A stretch of 7,202 nucleotides of DNA. It comes from Caryophanales bacterium UBA4951. GTDB taxonomy: Bacteria; Bacillota_I; Bacilli_A; RFN20; CAG-826. Made by a program: the position numbers and the translations under genes. The notes beneath the pieces are model-generated. The model ran no database searches. It was not told where the DNA came from and saw only the letters and a list, made by a program, of their open reading frames with translations. Shown here in pieces: positions 1-5,832 of the stretch. Location of the stretch: assembly GCA_002397465.1 (NCBI GenBank), contig DHAP01000046.1, positions 28,806-36,007 of the forward strand. Direction: 5' to 3'. How positions within the stretch are numbered: the first letter of the stretch is position 1; every line of letters starts with the position of its first letter.

Positions 1-86
1 AAAACCAAGACTGCCAAGAGAAATGGAAGCAAGAGGATGTATACGAGGCCGAGGCCAAAGTTCTTAAGGATCTTTCCCATGTGCAT
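1..86 (-). CDS. Unknown membrane protein, N-terminal fragment cut by the left edge
   Basis: An ATG (86-84 on the minus strand) follows directly after the TAA stop of the upstream gene and opens a frame that stays open to the window edge. The 28 visible codons begin MHMGKILKNFGLGLV and continue into YILLLPFLLAVLV: a short basic N-terminus followed by a strongly hydrophobic stretch of about 18 residues. This is typical of an N-terminal membrane segment or signal anchor. A second ATG (80-78) at codon 3 could be the true start. The nearest purine-rich stretch on the minus strand (GAGGG, about 16 nt upstream of the first ATG, inside the end of the preceding gene) is rather distant, so translation may depend on coupling to that gene. 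The immediate junction argues for one operon. The family cannot be named from this fragment; that it is a gene rests on position, start and hydrophobic pattern. Confidence 0.6.
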   Translation of the reverse strand, partial: MHMGKILKNFGLGLVYILLLPFLLAVLV

Positions 87-995
87 TTATTTTAGGGTCA
101 ATCCCTCTTTCTTCAATAAGAAAACCGACAAAAGGGAAGGAATTGAGACGCTGACGAAGAACAAAGAAGAAAGAAGCAGGGGGCTATCCTTTGGGAAAGA
201 GGAGTTGAAGATGGCAAAGGAATAGATTGATCCGATGAGCAAAACCACTAATAGGACCATGAGATACCATCGATGGAACGAGAGGAGATTAAGCGAGGCG
301 AAGACGGAAAAATATAAAGCAAAGGCATAGAAGAGATACGCCACGGGGACGTAATAGAAGCCTAGGAGTATCGCTAGGAACGAAAAGAATATGGAAGCGA
401 TGGGGGAGACGACGCTGAAGATGCCTTCGTTACCATAACTCACCTTGAACTCCGAGAAGACCATGCTGATGAAGAAGTGGGTGATGGAGATGCCCGCTAG
501 AGAGATCCCGAACAAGAAAGTCGGGATGATGTCGTCGACATATAGATAATCCGTCAGCCCAAATACCCCTTTGATGAAAGAGATCATGTCGACGCTGTAG
601 ATGGCCTTGATCAAAGGGATGGACAAATAGTTGAAGCCGAGCGATAGAAGCGAGGAAAAGAAGATAAGCAAAGAGACCGGGGTTTTGAACTTGACCAATA
701 TGCCATAAAGGATTCCGGTGAGAATGGAGGGGTAGACATAGAAAAGGGTCTCTCTTAAGTCATAACAGGTCACGAGGGAAACGCAGATCAAAGAGGAGAA
801 AAGATAGACGAGGATGTATTTCTTGTCGATCAGCACCATCGTTAAGGCGCTTATCAAAGGAAGGACAAGAATGATGAAGATATCACTTAATGGAAGGAAG
901 GTCGCAATTAAAGAAAGGACGGCATCCATGGCCACGGCAATGGCGATGAAAGACAGGTTCTCCGATGGCGTGATTCTCTTTCTGAAGAAACGCAT
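87..995 (-). CDS. Polytopic integral membrane protein, possibly DUF2232/YybS-like or ECF S-component-like
   Basis: The frame encodes 302 residues dominated by hydrophobic segments, roughly at residues 13-36, 38-56, 58-77, 83-103, 106-126, 155-180, 193-217, 219-240, 242-263 and 270-295, giving about 8-10 membrane spans. The N-terminus (MRFFRKRITPSENLSFIAIA) is basic and the C-terminus ends in charged KKEGLTLK. There are no obvious catalytic motifs or soluble domains. The opening pattern, a basic Thr-containing start followed by an Ala-rich helix and a Pro-ending helix, resembles ECF transporter S components and the DUF2232/YybS family. That is a pattern-level impression, so no substrate can be proposed. 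The ATG at 995 is the only good start in frame, but the nearest Shine-Dalgarno-like run, AAGGAAA (1019-1013), lies 17 nt away and is better placed for an out-of-frame ATG at 1009. The gene is divergent from pcrA and abuts the next minus-strand gene. The ORF is convincing; the function is uncertain. Confidence 0.85.
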   Translation of the reverse strand: MRFFRKRITPSENLSFIAIAVAMDAVLSLIATFLPLSDIFIILVLPLISALTMVLIDKKYILVYLFSSLICVSLVTCYDLRETLFYVYPSILTGILYGILVKFKTPVSLLIFFSSLLSLGFNYLSIPLIKAIYSVDMISFIKGVFGLTDYLYVDDIIPTFLFGISLAGISITHFFISMVFSEFKVSYGNEGIFSVVSPIASIFFSFLAILLGFYYVPVAYLFYAFALYFSVFASLNLLSFHRWYLMVLLVVLLIGSIYSFAIFNSSFPKDSPLLLSSLFFVSVSIPSLLSVFLLKKEGLTLK

Positions 996-1079
996 GGCTC
1001 TATTATCATTGTTTTCCTTATTTATATAAAGAAGCGACGATTTTTGGGCAAAGGGATTTTTAGCTCTCTATAGATAGGC

Positions 1080-1145
1080 AAAGAGATCCGTGGCGGCTCC
1101 CCATAACTAGCCGCCCAGCCCTCCCCCAGGCGGATCTCTTTTTTT
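1080..1145 (+). other. Structured hairpin with T-run; terminator-like on the plus strand
   Basis: AAAGAGATCCG (1080-1090) is perfectly complementary to CGGATCTCTTT (1131-1141), an 11-bp outer stem. Inside it, GGCGGCT (1092-1098) pairs with AGCCGCC (1109-1115) around a 10-nt loop. The right arm runs into seven T residues (1139-1145), so on the plus strand it resembles an intrinsic terminator, although the roughly 40-nt interior is larger than usual. An alternative pairing, CCGCC (1111-1115) with GGCGG (1129-1133), would exclude both stems. No plus-strand gene ends just before it, so a terminator role makes sense only for a small RNA or as an attenuator. Read on the minus strand it would lie in the leader of the membrane gene at 995. 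TAGGCAAA at 1075-1082 matches the core of the tandem repeats on the other side, which suggests that hairpin and repeats are one element. Confidence 0.6.
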
Positions 1146-1150
1146 GGTTT

Positions 1151-1210
1151 TGTAGGCGAAAGTAGGCAAGTGTAGGCAAAAGTAGGCAAGTGTAGGCGAA
1201 AGTAGGCAAA
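1151..1210. repeat. Tandem array of six 10-bp units (three 20-bp pairs)
   Basis: Six consecutive decamers fit the pattern (T/A)GTAGGC(A/G)A(A/G). They are TGTAGGCGAA, AGTAGGCAAG, TGTAGGCAAA, AGTAGGCAAG, TGTAGGCGAA and AGTAGGCAAA. T-starting and A-starting units alternate, so the array can also be read as three 20-bp repeats. All units face the same way, and the 10-bp period is close to one DNA turn, so the GTAGGC cores lie on one face of the helix. An extra TAGGCAAA at 1075-1082 sits on the far side of the hairpin. There are no spacers, so this is not a CRISPR array. It may be part of a dispersed intergenic repeat or a protein-binding array; the sequence does not decide. Confidence 0.9.
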
Positions 1211-1216
1211 CCAGCG

Positions 1217-1244
1217 TTTATCGGATAAAAACACAATATGTAAA
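1217..1244 (-). promoter_or_regulatory. Candidate promoter for the minus-strand membrane gene, with palindrome over the -10
   Basis: On the minus strand, TTTACA (1244-1239; 5 of 6 matches to TTGACA) is followed after 16 bp by GATAAA (1222-1217; 4 of 6 to TATAAT). Transcription would begin near 1210, at the edge of the tandem array, giving a leader of about 215 nt that carries the repeats and the hairpin before the ATG at 995. TTTATCGGATAAA (1217-1229) is a perfect 6-bp inverted repeat around one base and covers the -10 box, as a repressor site might. This rests on consensus matching by eye only. Confidence 0.35.
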
Positions 1245-1310
1245 TATTTCGCTTTCTAATAAATTTTGCCGTTTCTCTGAATATTTCGTCTTTTTTGAGG
1301 GATAATTTTG

Positions 1311-1382
1311 ATGAAAAAAGTGCTTCTGATTAAGAAAATGTTTTGCAAATACAGGAAACGTCGTTCAGTGGTTAAAAAATAG
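1311..1382 (+). CDS. Possible small ORF for a highly basic 23-residue peptide
   Basis: ATG (1311) to TAG (1380-1382) encodes a 23-residue peptide that starts MKKVLLIKKM and continues FCKYRKRRSVVKK. Eleven of the 23 residues are Lys or Arg. A GAGGG run (1297-1301) lies about 9 nt before the ATG, better placed than anything before pcrA. The short hydrophobic VLLI followed by a basic tail gives no clear signal or membrane segment. The AT-rich codons differ from pcrA and ligA but match the surrounding intergenic DNA, so chance is a serious alternative. If translated, it would lie 70 nt upstream of pcrA on the same strand and could act as a leader peptide or be a separate small protein. I do not recognise a family. 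Confidence 0.3.
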   Translation: MKKVLLIKKMFCKYRKRRSVVKK

Positions 1383-1431
1383 GCTTCTTTCGATTGTCAA
1401 GTCTAGTCCTTATACCCCCATCAAGAGTATG

Positions 1432-1447
1432 CTTAACGTCAGTTAAG
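1432..1447 (+). promoter_or_regulatory. Small stem-loop immediately upstream of the pcrA start
   Basis: CTTAAC (1432-1437) and GTTAAG (1442-1447) form a perfect 6-bp inverted repeat around GTCA, ending 5 nt before the pcrA ATG, where a ribosome binding site would be expected. It could be an operator in DNA or a small hairpin in the mRNA. It does not match the CGAAC-N4-GTTCG pattern of Bacillus LexA sites. Being short and AT-rich, it could also be fortuitous. Confidence 0.35.
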
Positions 1448-1452
1448 AAATT

Positions 1453-3729
1453 ATGGATTACGCATCACTTTTGAATGACAAACAGTTCGCGGCTGTGAAG
1501 ACTTCTTCGCAGTACGTTCGTATCATCGCGGGGGCCGGAAGCGGCAAAACCCGTGTTTTGACCTACCGGGTCTCCTATCTCATCAGCGAAATGCACGTCG
1601 ATCCCTCAAGGATCCTTGCCATCGCCTTCACCAACAAGGTCGCCAAAGAGATGCTCGATAGGGCATCAAAGATTGTCTATGAGTTGCTTGGCTATTCGCC
1701 GATGCTCCATATTTCGACATTCCATTCTTTTTGCTCCCGCTTCCTCCGCGCGGAATGCAAAGCCATCGACTATCCATCCGGATACACGATATATGACGAT
1801 GACGACCAAAAGAAACTCATCAAGAACATCGCGGTGGACCTCGGTTACAAAAAAGGCGATGACATCGTTAAATCCGCATCCAAATATATCTCCAGCAAAA
1901 AGACCAAAGGCATCTATCCTGAGGACATCAACATCAAGAACGAGGCCTTCAAAGACGAGAAGATATGCCTGAAGTTCTATATGCTCTATGAGCAAAAGAA
2001 GAGCGCAGCCTACGCCTTGGACTTCGACGATCTTTTGCTCAAGACCATCTACATCCTTGAGAACTTCCCAGCCATCAGAGAGAAATGGGCTTCCCGTTTT
2101 GACCACATCCTCGTCGACGAGTTCCAGGACACCAACGACGTCCAATACAAATTGATGAAGCTCCTCATAAGAAAAGACACCTCCATCTATGTGGTGGGCG
2201 ACCCTGACCAGACGATCTATACCTGGAGAGGCGCCAACCAGAACATCATCCTGAACTTTGAGAAGGAATACCCTAACGTCGAGACCGTGATACTCAACGA
2301 GAACTATAGGAGCACCAAGACGATCTTGGCCTCCGCGAACAAACTGATCGCCAATAACAAGAAGAGGGTCCCGAAGGATCTTTTCACCAACGCGGCCGAA
2401 GGCGTCGAAATCAAGACCAACATGCTGGCGAGCTCCGAAGAGGAAGCCACCTGGGTCGGCAAAGAGATTGCCCGTCTAGGCAGGGCCTGCAAGAAAAATG
2501 ATGGCGAACCTGACTACAGCCACATCGCCATCCTTTATCGTTCCTCTTATATGACACGGCCATTTGAATCTGAACTAAAAGACAGAGGCATACCATACCG
2601 CATCTTCGGCGGCCTCCGTTTCTATGAGCGCATGGAAGTCAAAGACCTCCTAGCCTATTTCAACTTGATGCTGAACCCGAGCGATAACATCGCCTTTGAG
2701 CGTATCGCCAACGTCCCAAGAAGAAGCGTCGGGGACACCTCGATCGAAAGAATCAGAAATGAGGCCACCGAACATGGCCTTTCCGAATACGATTACATCA
2801 AGAACATCTCGACCTATTACGAAGCGACTTCCGTGCCTTCCAGAAGCCTTGGCTCCTTAGGGGCCATGGTGGACAAGATGGAGGCGACCAAGGCCAAGCT
2901 CAAGGACAACCTTGAGGTCTATTCATCGGTCCTCAAGGACTTCACCGAGGAGATCGGATACTTTGATTATCTCAAGGATGACGAGAACCCGGACGAAGAT
3001 CGGATCGGCAACGTCAACGCCTTGTTCGATGATATCGCCCACTTCATCTCATCGCACCCCGAAAGCACGTTCGACGAGTACCTTCAAAACGTCTCTTTAT
3101 TGACCGCCCAAGATGATATGAATGGCGGCAACTACGTCTCTTTGATGACGATTCACGTCGCCAAAGGGCTGGAGTTTGACGACGTTTTCGTCATATCCAT
3201 GAACGAAGGCGCCTTCCCGTCCATGCGGGCTGAGAACGAAAACGGAAGAGATGGCCTCGAAGAAGAAAGACGTCTTGCCTACGTGGCCTTCACCAGGGCC
3301 AAGAAGGAGCTTTACGTCTCCTGCAACACCGCCTATTCCTATCAGACTGATTCCCATAGCATCCCGTCCCGTTTCTTCAAAGAAGCCGGACTCACCCTCC
3401 CAAAGAGCAACTCCTTTACCCCGAACTGGAACTCCAGCTGGAACAAGCCAGCCTCACGCGGCAGCTCCGGCTACTTCGCAGATGGCGATTCCTTATCTCC
3501 GTTCGATGAGCAAAAGAAAGAGCCCGAGACACCAAAAGTGAGCGATAATGGAATCCGTGATTGGAAGGTGGGCGACAAAGCCCATCACGAGAAGTTCGGC
3601 GATGGAATCGTGATCGAGGTCATCGATAACAACATCATCATCGTGAACTTCGACTCCGTCGGAAAGAAGACCCTTTTGGGGAGCCATCCGATGTTGTCGA
3701 AAGCCAGCAGCAAAGGAGGAGAGGCATGA
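1453..3729 (+). CDS. pcrA: ATP-dependent 3'-5' DNA helicase PcrA (UvrD/Rep family, superfamily 1A)
   Basis: PcrA is a cytoplasmic ATP-driven 3'-5' DNA translocase and helicase of replication, nucleotide excision repair and clearing of stalled RNA polymerase or RecA from DNA. The 758-residue protein, near the family's usual length, has all helicase motifs in order: LNDKQ (7-11), Walker A AGAGSGKT (26-33), AFTNK motif Ia (58-62), TFHS (89-92), Walker B VDEFQD (221-226), GDPDQTIYTWRGA (249-261), NENYRST (282-288), TIHVAKGLEF (566-575), EGAFPS (585-590) and EEERRLAYVAFTRAKKE (603-619). After a Ser/Pro-rich linker (about 640-700) comes a Tudor-like segment beginning WKVGDKAHHEKFGDG (704-718), known in PcrA to contact RNA polymerase. 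ATG 1453 is forced: an in-frame TAA lies at 1444-1446 and the next Met (47) is beyond Walker A. Its start lacks a Shine-Dalgarno sequence. The TGA stop overlaps the ligA start by 4 nt, so the two are co-transcribed. Confidence 0.97.
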   Translation: MDYASLLNDKQFAAVKTSSQYVRIIAGAGSGKTRVLTYRVSYLISEMHVDPSRILAIAFTNKVAKEMLDRASKIVYELLGYSPMLHISTFHSFCSRFLRAECKAIDYPSGYTIYDDDDQKKLIKNIAVDLGYKKGDDIVKSASKYISSKKTKGIYPEDINIKNEAFKDEKICLKFYMLYEQKKSAAYALDFDDLLLKTIYILENFPAIREKWASRFDHILVDEFQDTNDVQYKLMKLLIRKDTSIYVVGDPDQTIYTWRGANQNIILNFEKEYPNVETVILNENYRSTKTILASANKLIANNKKRVPKDLFTNAAEGVEIKTNMLASSEEEATWVGKEIARLGRACKKNDGEPDYSHIAILYRSSYMTRPFESELKDRGIPYRIFGGLRFYERMEVKDLLAYFNLMLNPSDNIAFERIANVPRRSVGDTSIERIRNEATEHGLSEYDYIKNISTYYEATSVPSRSLGSLGAMVDKMEATKAKLKDNLEVYSSVLKDFTEEIGYFDYLKDDENPDEDRIGNVNALFDDIAHFISSHPESTFDEYLQNVSLLTAQDDMNGGNYVSLMTIHVAKGLEFDDVFVISMNEGAFPSMRAENENGRDGLEEERRLAYVAFTRAKKELYVSCNTAYSYQTDSHSIPSRFFKEAGLTLPKSNSFTPNWNSSWNKPASRGSSGYFADGDSLSPFDEQKKEPETPKVSDNGIRDWKVGDKAHHEKFGDGIVIEVIDNNIIIVNFDSVGKKTLLGSHPMLSKASSKGGEA
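3712..3719 (+). promoter_or_regulatory. Strong ribosome binding site of ligA
   Basis: AAAGGAGG lies inside the last codons of pcrA, 6 nt before the ligA ATG at 3726. This is a near-perfect anti-16S match and fixes the ligA start. It contrasts sharply with the pcrA start, which has none, so LigA translation does not depend only on coupling to pcrA. Confidence 0.9.
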
Positions 3730-5735
3730 GCATTGACGAAGCGAGAAAGAGAGTCGCGGAACTGACCGCCCTCCTTGAGAAATACAGCTACGAGTATTAC
3801 GTCCTTAACCAGTCCAGCGTCTCCGACGCCGAGTTCGACCGTCTTTTGAATGAGCTCAAGATGCTTGAGGAAGAGTTCCCCGGCCTCAAGAGCAAGAACT
3901 CCCCGACCCAAAGGGTTGGCGGCTTCGTCCAAAGCGAGTTCAAGAAGATACCGCATAAGAGGCTGATGCTTTCTTTAGGCAACGTCTATAACGAAGACGA
4001 GATGAGGGACTTTGACAGGAAGGTCCGCGAGATCGTCCATAAAGACAAGATCGTCTACATGGGCGAGGTCAAAATCGACGGGCTTGGGATGTCTCTTATA
4101 TATGACCATGGCGAATTCCAATATGCGGTCACGCGCGGCGATGGCGTGACGGGCGAGGACGTCACCGCGAACATCATCACCATCAAATCGATCCCGATGC
4201 ACGTGAAAGAGACGCGTCCTTTCGAAGTGAGGGGCGAGGTCTATATGCCGAAAGCCTCACTAGACGGGCTCAATGAGCAAAGGAAGGCCAGCGGAGAGCC
4301 TTTGTTCGCCAACGCCAGAAACGCGGCGGCCGGCAGCATCCGCAACCTCGACTCCAGCGTCGCGGCCTCTAGAAAACTCGATGCCTTTTGGTATTACCTC
4401 GTGAACTCAAGGGAATTAGGCGTCCACGTTCATAGCGACGCGCTCAACTATTTGGATACGTTAGGATTCAGAACCAACAAAGAAAGAAGAATCCTCAATG
4501 GCATCGATGAGGTGATTGCCTACATCAAGGAATACACCGAGAAGCGCGAATCGCTTGCCTATGACATCGACGGGCTTGTCTTCAAGGTCAATGACATCGA
4601 CGAATATGACGTTTTGGGCTATACCGCCAAGGAACCGAAGTGGGCGATCGCCTATAAGTTCCCTCCACTTGAGGTGACGACCAAGCTTTTGGACATCGTC
4701 CTCACGATCGGCAGGACCGGACGTGTCACTCCTAACGCCATCCTTGAGCCAGTGAGGGTCCAAGGGTCCTTGGTCCAAAGAGCCACGCTCAACAACGAGG
4801 ACTTCGTGAAAGAGAAAGGCCTCAAGATAGGGGACGTCATCGGACTACACAAAGCCGCGGATGTCATCCCAGAAGTCACCGGCCCGATCATCAAAGACAG
4901 AACAGGGGACGAGCAAGACTGGGTCATGCCATCCATCTGCCCGGTCTGTGGGTCTCCTTTAACCAAAGTCAAAGGGCTTCATTACTGCCTTAACCCCGAA
5001 TGTGGGTCAAGGAAGATCGAAAGCATCATTCACTTCGCCTCCAGGAACGCGATGGATATCGACGGGATGGGCGAACGGGTGGTGGAGGAGTTCTTCGCCG
5101 AAGGTTTCCTCAAGGACATCCCCGACGTCTATAAACTTCAGGACCACGCTTCAATGATTAAAGAGCTCGATGGCTGGAGCGACAAGTCCATCAATTCTTT
5201 GTTGGACGCGATTGAGAAGAGCAAGAAGCAGTCCCTTGAAAGACTCCTCTTCGGCTTAGGCATCAAAGAAGTCGGCGAAAAGATGGGCAAGGTCTTGGCC
5301 AAGAGATATCAGCATCTTGAGGATTTCTATAACCTCAGCGAAGACGATCTTCAAAAGGTCCCAGACGTTGGCCCGGTCGCGGCGAAGAGCGTCTATGACT
5401 ATTTCCATGATGAGAGCAAATTAGCTGAGCTTGCCACCCTCAAAGAAGAAGGCGTCAACTTCGCCTATTTAGGCACCGACACGATCGACGTGAACTCCTA
5501 TTTCTATGGGAAGACCATCGTTTTGACCGGCACTCTTATTAAGTACTCACGTGAGCAAATGACGGAGATTCTTGAACGAATCGGCGCCCATTGCAGCGGC
5601 AGTGTCTCCAAGAACACCGACATCGTGATCGCCGGTCCGGGGGCCGGAAGCAAACTCGACAAAGCCCAAGCGCTTGGCATCGAAGTGATGGACGAAACGG
5701 AAGCCCTCAACCACCTCAACAAGACAGGCCAATAG
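3726..5735 (+). CDS. ligA: NAD+-dependent DNA ligase LigA
   Basis: LigA seals nicks during Okazaki fragment joining and repair, using NAD+ to adenylate itself; it is cytoplasmic and normally essential. The 669 residues match the family's usual length and carry the full domain order. An N-terminal Ia domain for NAD+ (NMN) binding, with YYVLNQSSVSDAEFD at about 24-38, comes first. The adenylation domain follows, with catalytic Lys116 in EVKIDG (114-119), VRGEVYMP (168-175), FANARNAAAGSIR (194-206), DIDGLVFKVN (280-289) and PKWAIAYKFP (304-313). The OB fold includes GRTGRVTP from 329 and ADVIPEV. A four-Cys zinc site uses C405, C408, C421 and C426. Helix-hairpin-helix repeats span about 430-585, including LLFGLGIKEVGEK and VPDVGPVAAKSV. 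A C-terminal BRCT domain spans about 592-669 (GKTIVLTGTL, GSVSKNTD, GAGSKLDKA). All expected catalytic and zinc residues are present. No clear terminator follows in 5736-5832, so read-through into the next gene is possible. Confidence 0.98.
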   Translation: MSIDEARKRVAELTALLEKYSYEYYVLNQSSVSDAEFDRLLNELKMLEEEFPGLKSKNSPTQRVGGFVQSEFKKIPHKRLMLSLGNVYNEDEMRDFDRKVREIVHKDKIVYMGEVKIDGLGMSLIYDHGEFQYAVTRGDGVTGEDVTANIITIKSIPMHVKETRPFEVRGEVYMPKASLDGLNEQRKASGEPLFANARNAAAGSIRNLDSSVAASRKLDAFWYYLVNSRELGVHVHSDALNYLDTLGFRTNKERRILNGIDEVIAYIKEYTEKRESLAYDIDGLVFKVNDIDEYDVLGYTAKEPKWAIAYKFPPLEVTTKLLDIVLTIGRTGRVTPNAILEPVRVQGSLVQRATLNNEDFVKEKGLKIGDVIGLHKAADVIPEVTGPIIKDRTGDEQDWVMPSICPVCGSPLTKVKGLHYCLNPECGSRKIESIIHFASRNAMDIDGMGERVVEEFFAEGFLKDIPDVYKLQDHASMIKELDGWSDKSINSLLDAIEKSKKQSLERLLFGLGIKEVGEKMGKVLAKRYQHLEDFYNLSEDDLQKVPDVGPVAAKSVYDYFHDESKLAELATLKEEGVNFAYLGTDTIDVNSYFYGKTIVLTGTLIKYSREQMTEILERIGAHCSGSVSKNTDIVIAGPGAGSKLDKAQALGIEVMDETEALNHLNKTGQ

Positions 5736-5832
5736 GCTTCAGTACTATTTATCTATTGGGACCTTATCCTTTTAGCGAGGATTCTTCCTTAATTTTGGGC
5801 ATCCTTTGTACTAGAATTAGGATATTGTTTTT

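Larger units (their letters stand above)
996..1452. other. Divergent intergenic region between the membrane gene and pcrA
   Basis: These 457 bp separate two divergent genes and hold no long credible gene. From left to right they contain a stretch with no clear signal (996-1070), a structured hairpin with T-run (1080-1145), six 10-bp tandem repeats (1151-1210), a palindrome within a candidate minus-strand promoter (1217-1244), two copies of AATATTTCG (1243-1251 and 1280-1288), a possible 23-codon ORF (1311-1382) and a stem-loop before pcrA (1432-1447). Outside the hairpin and repeats the DNA is AT-rich. I could not find a convincing plus-strand promoter for pcrA: TATACC at 1411-1416 resembles a -10 box but has only a poor -35 match at the right distance. 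Confidence 0.8.

Noticed and set aside
1092..1133. CCGCC/CCTGGG segments reminiscent of the ZTP riboswitch 3' core
   Set aside because: On the minus strand the CCGCCTGGG segment comes first instead of last and the 5' ZTP domain is missing, so the order does not fit.
1151..1210. Possible CRISPR array
   Set aside because: The units are 10 bp and directly adjacent with no unique spacers, and no cas gene is in the window.
1022..1234. A 70-codon minus-strand frame starting at GTG 1234
   Set aside because: It is a translation of the 10-bp repeats and the hairpin, is rich in Pro/Arg/Gly without a domain pattern, and has no ribosome binding site; the open frame follows from the repeat structure.
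1378..1387. AATAGGCTTC shared between the small ORF stop and the ligA stop (5731-5740)
   Set aside because: It is a single 10-base match within AT-rich post-stop sequence with no extension on either side, so it is probably coincidence.
1666..2145. A 159-codon minus-strand frame opposite pcrA
   Set aside because: It lies wholly antisense to conserved helicase sequence, including motif II, and is Val/Asp-rich as expected from the complement of the codon pattern of pcrA.
3585..3956. A 123-codon minus-strand frame across the pcrA-ligA junction
   Set aside because: It is antisense to two well-supported genes and has no recognisable start signal or family features.
5736..5832. Terminator or promoter between ligA and the membrane gene
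   Set aside because: Only weak 5-bp pairings (ATCCT/AGGAT) without a T-run are visible, and TAGAAT (5812-5817) lies too near the start, without a good -35.
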